From Bordetella parapertussis (lineage in GTDB: Bacteria > Pseudomonadota > Gammaproteobacteria > Burkholderiales > Burkholderiaceae_A), in the NCBI GenBank assembly GCA_945862305.1, contig CAMAXF010000003.1, positions 62,001 to 126,000 on the forward strand: DNA of 64,000 nucleotides, given 5' to 3'. The notes under the pieces are model-generated. The model had not been told where the DNA came from. It searched no databases and worked only from the letters and a program-made list of their open reading frames with translations. Both the position numbers and the translations under genes were made by a program. Of the stretch, positions 17,853 through 26,506 are shown one piece after another. Positions within the stretch are counted from its first letter, which is position 1; every line of letters starts with the position of its first letter.

Positions 17853-19898
17853 ATGGCCACGAGCCGAGCCCCTTGGCCGGAAGGCCTGCGCAAGCTGGGG
17901 CTCATGCGCCCCATCGACCTGCTGCTCCACCTGCCGCTTCGCTACGAGGATGAGTCTCAAGTGTGGCCGCTGGCCCAGGTGGCCGCGGGGCAGTCGGTGC
18001 AGGTGCAGGTCCGGGTGGTGCTCGCCAAGGTGGTCTTCAAGCCTCGCAGAACCTTGATGGTGACTGTTGAGGACGACACAGCCGAGGCCAGCCTTCGTTT
18101 CATCTACTTCAATCAAAGCATGCTGCAGTCCTTCACGCCGGGCCGAGAGATTCGTGTGCTGGGGGAGGCGCGCCGATCGTTGGCGGGATTGGAATTCATT
18201 CACCCCAAGGTGCGGTCGGGCTGGCTCTCGGCGGAGGCCCTCGAGTCGCAGCCCCTGCTGCCGGTCTACCCGACCACCCAAGGCCTCGCCCAGGCGGTGA
18301 TCCGTCGCCATGTGGCCCGTGCACTGCAGACCGACTTGCCCGAGGAATGGCTCTCGCCGCAGACACTGCGGGAGCTGGGGCTCACGCCGCTGCCCCAAGC
18401 CATCGAACGGCTGCACCGACTTCCTGCGGGCGATACACAGAGAAGCACCCGCGAGGCCATCCTGAGGGCCGAGGGCGGGGAGTGGGATCGCCTGAGGCTC
18501 GATGAACTCCTGGCCCAGCAGGTTGCGCTCCAGCATGCTCGCAGTCGTCGTGCCACGAAGCAGGCCCCTGCACTGATCGATCGAGCAGGCCTTGTTGATC
18601 AACTCATGGCTCGACTGCCATTTACGCTCACGCCAGCCCAACTGTCGGCCTGGCGGGGTGTTCAGGCCGACCTCGTGCAGTCACGGCCAGCCCATCGCCT
18701 CATTCAGGGTGATGTGGGCAGTGGCAAGACCGTGGTGGCGGCCCTGGCTGCAGCCCAGGCGGTGGGTGCAGACCATCAGGTGGCTGTTATGGCCCCCACT
18801 GAAATTCTGGCTGCGCAGTTGTTCTCGAAAATGCATGAATGGTTTGAGCCCCTGGGTGTGGCGGTGGTCTTTCTCAAGGGCGGCCTGCCGGCGGCTGATC
18901 GGCGTGGCCGACTCTCGGCCATTGCCTCGGGAGCGGCCCAGGTGGTGGTGGGCACCCACGCCCTGATTCAGAAGGATGTGGTCTTTCACCGCCTGGGGCT
19001 CTCGATCGTGGATGAGCAGCATCGCTTCGGAGTGGCCCAGCGGCTGGCCCTGCGGGACGGCAGCCCCCATGTGCTGGGCATGACGGCCACGCCAATTCCG
19101 AGAAGCCTGGCCATGACCTTTCTGGCGGATCTCGACGTGTCGGTCATTGATGCCCGGCCGCCGGGTCGGCAGCCGATCCGCACACGGCTTTTGTCCCAGT
19201 CGCGTCGAGAGGAATTGGTGGGGCGGCTGCTGAGCTTCATTGAGACCGAGGGTCAGGCCTACTGGGTCTGTCCCATCATTGATGAGCAGACCGATGCAGA
19301 CCGTGCCCTGGTCGCACTCACGCAGACGGAGGCCTGGCTGCGGCCCCTGCTCGGTGATCGACTCGCGGTGGTGCATGGCCGACTGCCGCCGGCCGAGAAG
19401 GCCGCCGAGATGGCCCGGTTCGCATCGGGCGAGGCCGCAGTCTTGCTGGCCACCACGGTGATCGAGGTTGGTGTGGATGTTCCGCAGGCTCGTCTGATGG
19501 TGATCGACCATGCCGAGCGATTTGGCCTGGCACAGCTGCACCAATTGCGTGGCCGTGTGGGCCGAGGCCAGGGCCAGAGCACCTGCATTCTGCTCTTTGA
19601 GGAGCCACTCTCGGACTTGGCCCGCGCCAGGCTGCGGGCCCTCTACGAGACCGATGATGGCTTTGAGTTGGCCAATCGTGACCTGGCCCTGCGAGGTCCA
19701 GGCGAACTGTTGGGCGTGCGACAATCAGGCGAACCCAGCCTTCGGCTGAGCGACCTGACCAGAGACCAGCGGCTGGTGGAATTTTCGGTCGACTGGGGCC
19801 GGTCTTATCGGGCCCAGGGGGCCTCCAACCCCACCGCGATTGCAGGCCTGCTCGACCGGTGGGCCTACCGTGCGGAGCACTATCTAACCAGTTTGTAA
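17853..19898 (+). CDS. recG: ATP-dependent DNA helicase RecG
   Basis: A 681-aa superfamily 2 helicase that drives branch migration and fork reversal. It has an N-terminal wedge/OB region (residues ~1-170), Walker A GDVGSGKTVVA, DEQH box (DEQHRFGVAQR), motif III TATPIPRS and motif VI QLRGRVGRGQ. Length is normal. The ATG at 17853 is chosen because it begins the conserved region; the frame is open upstream through ridA. The stop is 13 bases before oxyR, the recG-oxyR arrangement known in other proteobacteria. Confidence 0.97.
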   Translation: MATSRAPWPEGLRKLGLMRPIDLLLHLPLRYEDESQVWPLAQVAAGQSVQVQVRVVLAKVVFKPRRTLMVTVEDDTAEASLRFIYFNQSMLQSFTPGREIRVLGEARRSLAGLEFIHPKVRSGWLSAEALESQPLLPVYPTTQGLAQAVIRRHVARALQTDLPEEWLSPQTLRELGLTPLPQAIERLHRLPAGDTQRSTREAILRAEGGEWDRLRLDELLAQQVALQHARSRRATKQAPALIDRAGLVDQLMARLPFTLTPAQLSAWRGVQADLVQSRPAHRLIQGDVGSGKTVVAALAAAQAVGADHQVAVMAPTEILAAQLFSKMHEWFEPLGVAVVFLKGGLPAADRRGRLSAIASGAAQVVVGTHALIQKDVVFHRLGLSIVDEQHRFGVAQRLALRDGSPHVLGMTATPIPRSLAMTFLADLDVSVIDARPPGRQPIRTRLLSQSRREELVGRLLSFIETEGQAYWVCPIIDEQTDADRALVALTQTEAWLRPLLGDRLAVVHGRLPPAEKAAEMARFASGEAAVLLATTVIEVGVDVPQARLMVIDHAERFGLAQLHQLRGRVGRGQGQSTCILLFEEPLSDLARARLRALYETDDGFELANRDLALRGPGELLGVRQSGEPSLRLSDLTRDQRLVEFSVDWGRSYRAQGASNPTAIAGLLDRWAYRAEHYLTSL

Positions 19899-19911
19899 TG
19901 AAGGTGTTGGC

Positions 19912-20880
19912 ATGACCTTAACGGAACTTCGATACATCGTGGCAGTGGCGCGGGAGCGTCACTTTGGGCGGGCGGCTGAGGCCTGTTTTGTCAGTCAGCC
20001 CACCTTGTCGGTCAGCGTGAAGAAGCTCGAGGGTGAACTGGGCGCACAGATCTTTGAACGAGGTGGTTCCGAGGTGAGCCTCACGCCCATTGGCGAACGG
20101 CTGGTCGCACAGGCCCAGCGGGTGCTCGATGAGGTGTCCATGCTGGGGCAGCTCGCAGCCCAGGGCCGTGATCCCCTCATGGGCCCGCTCAAGGTTGGCG
20201 TGATCTACACCATTGGGCCTTACCTGCTGCCCAGAATCATCAAGCAGCTCATCCGCAAGCATCCAGAGATGCCCCTCATCCTCTCGGAGAACTACACACT
20301 GAAGCTCCTGGAGCAGTTGCGAACGGGCGAGGTGGATGTGGCCATTCTGGCGGAGCCATTTGATGCCAGTGGTTTGGACATCCTGCCGCTCTACGATGAG
20401 GAATTCCTGGTCGCCGTGCCCAAGGGCCATGGCTGGGAGGCGCGGGGCAAGGTGCCACCCGATGAACTCAAGGCCGAGACCATGTTGCTCCTGGGCGTGG
20501 GCCATTGCTTTCGAGACCAGGTCTTGGAGGTCTGCCCCGAGGCTGCAAGGCTCTCGCAGAGTTCAGCCGGCATTCAGAAGACCTTCGAAGGAAGCTCCTT
20601 GGAGACCATTCGTCACATGGTGGCGTCCGGGCTCGGCATCACCGTACTGCCGAAGATGGCCGTGCTCTCGGCCCCGGCCGACCCCTTGCTCACCATGCTG
20701 CCCTTTGCGGACCCCATCCCCACGCGACGCGTCTCCTTGGTCTGGCGCAAGAGCTTTGCGCGACTCGCAGCCGTGGAGTGCCTGCGTGACATCGTCATGT
20801 CGGTGGATCTTCCTGGCTGCACCAAGCTTGCCCAGCCCTCGAAGGCATCCGGTGCTGCACGCAGCAGGCGGGCTGCATGA
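19912..20880 (+). CDS. oxyR: hydrogen peroxide-sensing LysR regulator OxyR
   Basis: A 322-aa LysR-type regulator with an N-terminal winged helix (MTLTELRYIVAVARERHFGRAAEA) and an effector domain. The redox pair is preserved as GHCFRDQVLEVC, equivalent to Cys199 and Cys208 of E. coli OxyR, which form a disulphide on peroxide stress and switch on antioxidant genes. It is overlapped by cysM (ATGA), so cysteine supply and peroxide sensing share a message. Confidence 0.93.
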   Translation: MTLTELRYIVAVARERHFGRAAEACFVSQPTLSVSVKKLEGELGAQIFERGGSEVSLTPIGERLVAQAQRVLDEVSMLGQLAAQGRDPLMGPLKVGVIYTIGPYLLPRIIKQLIRKHPEMPLILSENYTLKLLEQLRTGEVDVAILAEPFDASGLDILPLYDEEFLVAVPKGHGWEARGKVPPDELKAETMLLLGVGHCFRDQVLEVCPEAARLSQSSAGIQKTFEGSSLETIRHMVASGLGITVLPKMAVLSAPADPLLTMLPFADPIPTRRVSLVWRKSFARLAAVECLRDIVMSVDLPGCTKLAQPSKASGAARSRRAA

Positions 20881-21785
20881 CCATGTCGATACAGACCATG
20901 GCCTCGGTGATTGGCCAGACCCCATTGGTCAGTCTTGCCCGTATTGCGGGCCCGGAACAGGCCGCCCGGGGCAATCTCATTCTGGGCAAGTTAGAGGGCA
21001 ACAATCCCGCGGGCTCGGTGAAGGATCGGCCGGCCATGTCCATGATCATGAGGGCCGAGGCGCGCGGCGAAATTTCACCGGGCGACACCCTGATCGAGGC
21101 CACCAGCGGCAACACCGGCATTGCCCTGGCCATGGCCGCGGCCATCCGAGGCTACCGCATGGTGCTCATCATGCCGGACAACCTCTCCTTGGAGCGGCGG
21201 CAGTCCATGAAGGCCTATGGGGCCGAGCTCATTCTGGTCACCCAGAAGCAGGGCATGGAGGGCGCACGTGACCTGGCGCTTGAGATGGAGGCGCAGGGGC
21301 AGGGCAAGGTGCTCAATCAGTTTGCCAACGACGACAACTGGCTCGCCCACTACGAGACCACGGGCCCGGAAATTTGGCGCGACACGGCCGGACGCGTGAC
21401 CCACTTTGTCTCCGCCATGGGCACCACCGGCACGATCACGGGCGTCTCTCGATACCTGAAGGAGCGCAACGCCGGCATTCAGATCATCGGTGCCCAGCCG
21501 GCAGACGGCTCATCGATTCCCGGCATTCGCAAGTGGGCGCCGGCCTATGTGCCGCCCATTCGTGAGAAGGCTTTCATCGACCAGATTGAAGAGGTCACCC
21601 AGGCCGATGCCGAGGACATGGCCCGACGACTGGCAACCGTTGAAGGTCTTTTCTGTGGCCCCTCGGCGGCAGGCGCCGCCCTCATTGCACTGCGGGTGGC
21701 GACTCAGATGGAGAACGCCACCGTGGTCTTCATTGTGTGTGACCGGGGCGATCGATACCTGTCGATGGGGATTTTTCCAGGCTAG
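20877..21785 (+). CDS. cysM: O-acetylserine sulfhydrylase B (CysM)
   Basis: A 302-aa PLP enzyme making cysteine from O-acetylserine and a sulphur donor (sulphide or thiosulphate). The PLP Lys lies in NNPAGSVKDR and the phosphate loop in TSGNTG; GTTGTITG is the second phosphate-binding turn. The RRQSMKAYGAE region fits CysM better than CysK. The ATG overlaps the oxyR stop, and the 3' end overlaps trhO coding sequence on the other strand by 56 bases. Confidence 0.94.
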   Translation: MTMSIQTMASVIGQTPLVSLARIAGPEQAARGNLILGKLEGNNPAGSVKDRPAMSMIMRAEARGEISPGDTLIEATSGNTGIALAMAAAIRGYRMVLIMPDNLSLERRQSMKAYGAELILVTQKQGMEGARDLALEMEAQGQGKVLNQFANDDNWLAHYETTGPEIWRDTAGRVTHFVSAMGTTGTITGVSRYLKERNAGIQIIGAQPADGSSIPGIRKWAPAYVPPIREKAFIDQIEEVTQADAEDMARRLATVEGLFCGPSAAGAALIALRVATQMENATVVFIVCDRGDRYLSMGIFPG

Positions 21786-22512
21786 GCTTCAGGCTTGGGC
21801 TCAGCGCCACACGCGAATCGAAGACGAAGCAGTCGCCCACCCAGTGGCGACCGTCGGTCTCCTCGAAATACTTCAGAATGCCGCCGTCCAATTGATAGAC
21901 ATGGGCAAGCCCCATCGACTGCATGAAGAGCGCTGCCTTCTCGCAACGGATGCCACCGGTGCAGTAGCTCACCACCGTGGCACCCTTGAGGCCGTCTTGG
22001 TGCGCACAGACCGCCGCGGGGAATTCCGTGAACTTCTCCAGCCGCCAGTCGATGGCCCCCTCGAAGCGACCGTGGTCGACCTCGAATCCATTGCGGGTGT
22101 CGAGCATGAGAACGGGGCGTCCATCGTCATCGTGGCCCTGGTCGAGCCAGCGGGCCAAGGTCTTCGCGGAGATGGCCGGCGCCCGACCACCCCAGGGGGC
22201 AATGGTGGGGTGGTTCATTCGAATGATCTCTGCCTTCACCTTGACCTTGAAACGCTTGAACGGCTGGTCATCTGACCAGCTGGCCTTGGCCTCAAGGCCC
22301 TCAAAGCCAGGGAGTCCACGAAGCAGGTTTAGAAATGCTTGGGCCGCCGCTTCGGGCCCGGCCCAAAAGCCGTTGAGCCCTTCGGGGCTCAGAAGAATCG
22401 TGCCGCGAATGCCAAGTTGATCGCCCTGCACCTTGAGCGCATCCAGGTGGGTGGCAGGGTCTTCGATGGGGTGGAACTGGTACGCCGCGAGATTAAGAAT
22501 GGGTGCCTGCAT
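21730..22512 (-). CDS. trhO: tRNA uridine(34) hydroxylase TrhO (YceA, rhodanese family)
   Basis: A 260-aa rhodanese-domain protein with an N-terminal acylphosphatase-like part (GIRGTILLSPEGLNG) and the active-site loop CTGGIRCEKA carrying the catalytic Cys. TrhO performs oxygen-dependent 5-hydroxylation of uridine 34 in several tRNAs. The 3' end overlaps cysM convergently. Two TAGGGTTA repeats lie just upstream of the start and may be a regulator site. Confidence 0.93.
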   Translation of the reverse strand: MQAPILNLAAYQFHPIEDPATHLDALKVQGDQLGIRGTILLSPEGLNGFWAGPEAAAQAFLNLLRGLPGFEGLEAKASWSDDQPFKRFKVKVKAEIIRMNHPTIAPWGGRAPAISAKTLARWLDQGHDDDGRPVLMLDTRNGFEVDHGRFEGAIDWRLEKFTEFPAAVCAHQDGLKGATVVSYCTGGIRCEKAALFMQSMGLAHVYQLDGGILKYFEETDGRHWVGDCFVFDSRVALSPSLKPSLEKSPSTGIDRPGHTQ

Positions 22513-22519
22513 GTCAGCC

Positions 22520-22542
22520 TAGGGTTACAACCATTAGGGTTA
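22520..22542. repeat. paired TAGGGTTA direct repeats upstream of trhO
   Basis: TAGGGTTA occurs at 22520-22527 and again at 22535-22542, with a 7-base spacer, directly upstream of the trhO start codon. Exact 8-mers with a 15-base period in a short intergenic region are suggestive of a protein-binding site, but no known operator is recognised. Confidence 0.45.
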
Positions 22543-22544
22543 AC

Positions 22545-22660
22545 ACAAATGTTCACCCTGCCACTTCCATTTTACGGTCTTGCCTAGTGGGGGATGGCTG
22601 ATCAATCTTGATCAGCTTGTGGTTGCGGCGGGGAGAAGATTCTTCCCCGCCGTTTTTTTT
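22545..22660 (+). ncRNA. candidate small RNA ending at an orphan terminator
   Basis: This strand carries no coding gene here, yet it ends in an excellent intrinsic terminator. Upstream of it is TGATCAA-TC-TTGATCA (22599-22614), a perfect inverted repeat that would form a second stem-loop. Two stem-loops ending in a U-tract are typical of Hfq-dependent small RNAs, and hfq is in this window. The 5' end is not defined, as I see no convincing -35/-10 pair, so the start given is approximate. Confidence 0.35.
22626..22660 (+). terminator. strong intrinsic terminator without an adjacent upstream gene
   Basis: CGGCGGGG (22626-22633) pairs with CCCCGCCG (22645-22652), followed by eight T. It works only rightwards. 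The nearest rightward gene, cysM, ends about 840 bases earlier behind the opposing trhO gene. Confidence 0.85.
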
Positions 22661-22688
22661 GAATGCCTCACGGCAGGGGTTCCAAGCA

Positions 22689-23039
22689 TCACGGCCGCGG
22701 CGTCCGCGGGCTCGGCTTGTAGGCCGCACAGTGCTGGTCGTAATAGTTTTGAACGAACTCTCTCTTGATGATGCCCCGATTGCTGAGCTTCTTGCCTCGA
22801 ACAAAGACCACGTTTTCCACATACTCCTTGAGTTCAATCTTGGTCATCTCGGGGTAGTACCAGCGATAGCGACCCTCGAGTGCCTTGGCCCAAGTGTTGT
22901 AGTCCTGGTTGGCCCCCTTGGCGGCGGCCGCGCATGTGGCCATGTCGATGGTGCCCATGGGCGATGTATCCGGAATGCGCTGGGCTGCTGCAGTCGAGCA
23001 GGCTGCCAGGCTGGCCAACATCAGGCTGAGTCCTCTCAT
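22689..23039 (-). CDS. small exported protein or lipoprotein of unknown function
   Basis: A 116-aa protein with N-terminus MRGLSLMLASLAACSTAAAQ. This may be a lipoprotein signal (LAAC, Cys14) or a type I signal cut after AAA. The mature part has two further Cys (ATCAAA and QHCAAY), a charged middle (YPEMTKIELKEY) and a Pro-rich end. An ATG three codons earlier is possible. It lies downstream of tRNA-Arg on the same strand. I recognise no family. Confidence 0.6.
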   Translation of the reverse strand: MRGLSLMLASLAACSTAAAQRIPDTSPMGTIDMATCAAAAKGANQDYNTWAKALEGRYRWYYPEMTKIELKEYVENVVFVRGKKLSNRGIIKREFVQNYYDQHCAAYKPSPRTPRP

Positions 23040-23109
23040 GCCATGCATGGGTGCGGGGTGTGGTTCATCAACTGGTCTGGGCTGGTCTTGACTGCTCTTG
23101 AATTGGGGC

Positions 23110-23185
23110 TGGCGCCTCCGGCACGAATCGAACGTGCGACCCTCTCCTTAGGAGGGAGATGCTCTATCCACTGAGCTACGGAGGC
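23110..23185 (-). tRNA. tRNA-Arg(CCT)
   Basis: A 76-base cloverleaf on the minus strand with acceptor GCCTCCG/CGGAGGC, discriminator G, encoded CCA, D-arm GCTC-GAGC, anticodon stem TCTCC/GGAGA around loop CTCCTAA (anticodon CCT), and T-arm GCACG-TTCGATT-CGTGC. Confidence 0.96.
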
Positions 23186-23223
23186 CAGGCACAACACTGC
23201 AGGGTCTATCTTAAACTCGCACC

Positions 23224-24300
23224 ATGACGACGCCCATCCCCGCCGATCCACTCGCACAGGCGCGTCGACTGTCGGTCGCACCCATGATGGACTGGACAGA
23301 CCGTCACTGCCGATTCTTTCATCGGCTTCTTGCGCCGCAGGCCCTGCTCTACACCGAGATGATCACCACCGGTGCCATCCTGCATGGGGATCGGCCCAGG
23401 CTGTTGGACTTCAATGGCTCGGAGCATCCCGTGGCCTTGCAGCTCGGTGGCAGCGAGCCGAGCGATCTGGCCCAGGCGGCTCGCATCGGACAGGACTGGG
23501 GGTATGACGAGATCAATTTGAACTGTGGCTGCCCAAGTGAGCGAGTTCAGCGTGGTGCCTTTGGGGCCTGCCTGATGCGAGAGCCACAGTTGGTGGCCGA
23601 CTGTGTGTCGGCCATGCGTGAGTCCGTCTCGGTTCCAGTCACAGTCAAGCACCGAATTGGTGTGGATGCGGAGGACGACCTTGATTTCGTGATGCGCTTC
23701 GTGGAGGCGCTCGTCTCTGCGGGCTGCGGTGTCTTCATTGTTCATGCCCGCTCGGCCATTCTCAAGGGCTTGTCGCCCAAAGAGAACCGAGAGATTCCGC
23801 CCCTGCGGCCCGATGTGGTGCGATTGCTCAAGCAGGCCTTTCCAAAGGCCAGCTTCATCGGGAATGGTGGCCTCACCACGTCCGATGAGGCCCTGGCCTG
23901 GATGGCGCCGGATGGCGGTCGGCCGGGCGTCGATGGCGTCATGCTGGGCCGTGCGGCCTACCATGACCCCTGGATTCTTCAGCAACTCTCGCGACGGATT
24001 TGGGCGCAAGCCGATGGGCACAGTCCGGTGCCGCGCAGCCGCGAGGACATCTTGCCGGCCTTGGAGGATTACTTTCAGATGCAACTGGCCAGGGGCGTTC
24101 CCGGCAAGGCCATGGGCCGGCACTGGCACGGGCTGCTTCATGGGCAGCCTGGCGCACGTCACTGGCGCCGGGCCATCTCCGAGGGTGAGTCGCCAATGAC
24201 CATTTGGCGACGATATGCCTTGGCCGAGAGCCAATTGGCTGCTGCCACCAGGAGCGAGAGCACCAGCCAGCCGGCGGCCAGCCACTGCTCTGTGGGCTGA
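23224..24300 (+). CDS. dusA: tRNA-dihydrouridine synthase A
   Basis: A 358-aa FMN enzyme that reduces uridines 20/20a in the tRNA D-loop. It opens with RRLSVAPMMDWTDRHCR, has the catalytic-Cys motif LNCGCPSERVQ, the FMN/RNA-binding KHRIGVD and the phosphate loop GNGGL. It lies divergent from tRNA-Arg with a short gap. Its last ~140 bases overlap the opposing DUF2069 gene, and the C-terminal tail after the helical domain (about 20 residues) is Ser/Ala-rich and non-conserved, so part of the overlap may come from extension of this end. Confidence 0.95.
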   Translation: MTTPIPADPLAQARRLSVAPMMDWTDRHCRFFHRLLAPQALLYTEMITTGAILHGDRPRLLDFNGSEHPVALQLGGSEPSDLAQAARIGQDWGYDEINLNCGCPSERVQRGAFGACLMREPQLVADCVSAMRESVSVPVTVKHRIGVDAEDDLDFVMRFVEALVSAGCGVFIVHARSAILKGLSPKENREIPPLRPDVVRLLKQAFPKASFIGNGGLTTSDEALAWMAPDGGRPGVDGVMLGRAAYHDPWILQQLSRRIWAQADGHSPVPRSREDILPALEDYFQMQLARGVPGKAMGRHWHGLLHGQPGARHWRRAISEGESPMTIWRRYALAESQLAAATRSESTSQPAASHCSVG

Positions 24301-24581
24301 AGGCTCGCCACTCGCACCAGGGCCTCACAGGCGTAGAACCAGATCATCAGTGATAGCCATTGCATGCTTCGGCGACGGCTTTGAATCAGGCCAGGCAGCA
24401 CCAGCAGCAGTGGCAGGGTCTTGAGCCAGAGCAGTGAACCTTCACGGATGGGGTCCCAGGCGGCCTCCCAGGCCACGCCGTAGATCACCATGACGACCAC
24501 GAGTACTGCATGAATGGGGCCCCAAGGCGCGGGCAGCAGCCCGCCCCTGGGGGTTGGGCTTGGGGTGTCGGATGGGTTCAA
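24159..24581 (-). CDS. DUF2069 inner-membrane protein
   Basis: A 140-aa protein with four likely membrane helices (about residues 22-40, 48-68, 75-92 and 100-118), matching the size and layout of the DUF2069 family, often found next to wrbA. Function is unknown. Its ATG overlaps the wrbA stop (ATGA), so the two form an operon. Its C-terminal ~46 codons overlap the dusA 3' end on the opposite strand. Confidence 0.75.
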   Translation of the reverse strand: MNPSDTPSPTPRGGLLPAPWGPIHAVLVVVMVIYGVAWEAAWDPIREGSLLWLKTLPLLLVLPGLIQSRRRSMQWLSLMIWFYACEALVRVASLQPTEQWLAAGWLVLSLLVAAANWLSAKAYRRQMVIGDSPSEMARRQ

Positions 24582-25189
24582 GGTGCTCGGGCTGCCTTCA
24601 GTGCCGCGGCCACTTCGGCGATGCGGCGGCCTTGGGCCTTGGCGAGCCTGCGCTCCTCGTCGGTGACCGGCCGCCGGCCGTCGGCGCCCGCCACATGGGT
24701 GGCACCGTAGGGCGTGCCCCCGGATTGCGTGGCGGACAACTCAGGTTCGGAGTAGGGCAGGCCGACCAGCAGCATGCCGTGGTGAAAGAGCGGCATCATC
24801 ATCGTGAGCAGGGTGGTCTCCTGCCCGCCATGCAGGCTGCCAGTGCTGGTGAAGACGCCCCCGGGCTTGCCGGCCAGGTCTCCGGCGAGCCAGTTTTGGA
24901 TCGTGCCGTCGAGGAAATACTTCATGGCGGCCGACATGTTTCCGAATCGGGTTGGCGAGCCGAGCAGGAGTCCATCGCACTGGCGAAGGTCGTCTGGCTC
25001 GGCATAGGGTGCGCCCTCGGCGGGCACCGGTGGTTCGGTGGCCTCATGGGATGCAGACACACTTGGCACGGTGCGAAGCACTGCCTCGCAGTTGGGGATT
25101 GTTTCCACCCCTTCGCAGCAGGCTTCGGCCAAGGCACGGGTGGCGCCATGGCGGCTGTAGTACACAACAAGAATTCGAGTGGAGGTCAT
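24578..25189 (-). CDS. wrbA: NAD(P)H:quinone oxidoreductase WrbA
   Basis: A 203-aa flavodoxin-like FMN protein that reduces quinones by two electrons, protecting from semiquinone radicals. FMN phosphate loop YYSRHGATRALA is near the N-terminus; GSPTRFGNMSAAMK and STGSLHGGQETTLL are the other flavin contacts. It is transcribed before the DUF2069 gene. The 97-base gap to the divergent CBS gene (25190-25286) would hold both promoters, but I cannot point to clear -10 boxes. Confidence 0.93.
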   Translation of the reverse strand: MTSTRILVVYYSRHGATRALAEACCEGVETIPNCEAVLRTVPSVSASHEATEPPVPAEGAPYAEPDDLRQCDGLLLGSPTRFGNMSAAMKYFLDGTIQNWLAGDLAGKPGGVFTSTGSLHGGQETTLLTMMMPLFHHGMLLVGLPYSEPELSATQSGGTPYGATHVAGADGRRPVTDEERRLAKAQGRRIAEVAAALKAARAP

Positions 25190-25286
25190 TGCCTATCATA
25201 GCCATGAAAACACCGACGCCAAGCGGTGCTAGCATGGTCGCGAACAACAATGATGCAAAGCCGCCAAGCGCGGCAAAGGGGGCGCC

Positions 25287-25760
25287 GTGAAGGTTCGAGA
25301 GATTCTCAAGGTCAAAGGGAACATCCTTTTCACCGTTGGTCCGGACACCCTGTTGTCAGACGCGGTGATCACCCTGGATGAGCAAGACATCGGTTCTCTG
25401 GTGGTCATGTCAGATGGCCGGCTCGCGGGCATGCTGACCTTTCGTGAGGTCAACCGCGTCATGGCCAAGCGACTTCGAGAAAACCTGGCGGGCCCTACGC
25501 CCACCATGGCCCAGATTCCGGTCAAGGAAGTGATGAATGCCTCCCCCACTGTGGCCTCACCAGAGATGACGGTCGATGAACTGCGTGAGGTGATGAACGC
25601 CTGTGGGGAGCGTTACCTGCCGGTCATGGATGGCGTCGAACTGTTGGGCGTGGTCTCTTTCCATGATGTTGCTCGCGCGGTGCTCGAGGCTCAGAATTTT
25701 GAGAACCGGATGCTCAGGGCCTACATCAAGGATTGGCCTGGCGAAGAGAATCCATCTTGA
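25287..25760 (+). CDS. tandem CBS-domain protein
   Basis: A 157-aa protein made only of two CBS domains (residues ~8-63 and ~77-130), seen as VGPDTLLSDAVITLDEQDIG and MTVDELREVMNACGERYLPV. Such pairs bind adenosyl ligands (AMP, ATP, NAD) and act as energy sensors; the partner is unknown. It begins at GTG after a strong AAAGGGGG ribosome site, and its stop overlaps the surE start (TTGA), so it is made with surE. Confidence 0.88.
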   Translation: MKVREILKVKGNILFTVGPDTLLSDAVITLDEQDIGSLVVMSDGRLAGMLTFREVNRVMAKRLRENLAGPTPTMAQIPVKEVMNASPTVASPEMTVDELREVMNACGERYLPVMDGVELLGVVSFHDVARAVLEAQNFENRMLRAYIKDWPGEENPS

Positions 25761-26506
25761 GAATTCTGGTCTCCAACGACGACGGCTATTTTTCCCCCGG
25801 CATTCAAGCCCTGGCTGAGGCCATGCGCGGCTTTGGCGAGGTCACCGTGGTGGCGCCAGAGGCCGACCGGAGCGGCGCGAGCAATTCACTCACACTGGAT
25901 CGGCCGCTCTATGTTCGGCAGTCGGCCAACGGATTTCACTACGTCAATGGCACGCCCACCGACTGTGTCCACGTGGCCATCACGGGCTTTCTGACGGAAC
26001 GCCCAGACCTGGTGGTCTCCGGCATCAACAATGGCCAGAATGTGGCCGAGGACACCCTGTATTCCGGCACCGTGGCCGCAGCGATGGAGGGCTTCCTGCT
26101 GGGAATTCCCTCAGTGGCCTTCTCATTGGCCGACCGTGGATTTGGCCATCTCGACACCGCAGTGCATGTGGCCCAGCGGGTGGTGGCAGGCCTGATTCAA
26201 CAGCCTTTCTCGGCACCCAAGCTGCTCAATGTCAACATTCCGAATGTGCCCCTGGGCAGCCTCAAAGGCTACCGGGTGTGTCGGCTTGGCCGTCGGCATG
26301 TGGCCCAGCCCGTGGTCCGGGTGGCCTCTCCGCGTGGAGAACCCATGTTCTGGGTGGGCGCGCCCGGTGCCATCAAGGAGGCTGGGCCCGGAACCGACTT
26401 CCATGCCCTGGCCAATCAAGAGGTGGCCATCACGCCCCTGCGTGTCGACCTGGGTGACACCCCTGCAGCAGAGGAACTCTCGGAGTGGCTCGAAGCCCTT
26501 CCCTAA
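25757..26506 (+). CDS. surE: 5'/3'-nucleotidase SurE
   Basis: A 249-aa metal-dependent phosphatase of nucleoside monophosphates. Conserved motifs are the N-terminal LVSNDDGYFSPGI (Asp metal ligands), NGTPTDCV and SGINNGQNV. The natural start is TTG at 25757, which gives the family-standard MRILVSNDDG opening, has GAAGAGAA upstream and overlaps the CBS stop. It is the first gene of the surE-pcm-nlpD stress/stationary-phase cluster. Confidence 0.95.
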   Translation: MRILVSNDDGYFSPGIQALAEAMRGFGEVTVVAPEADRSGASNSLTLDRPLYVRQSANGFHYVNGTPTDCVHVAITGFLTERPDLVVSGINNGQNVAEDTLYSGTVAAAMEGFLLGIPSVAFSLADRGFGHLDTAVHVAQRVVAGLIQQPFSAPKLLNVNIPNVPLGSLKGYRVCRLGRRHVAQPVVRVASPRGEPMFWVGAPGAIKEAGPGTDFHALANQEVAITPLRVDLGDTPAAEELSEWLEALP

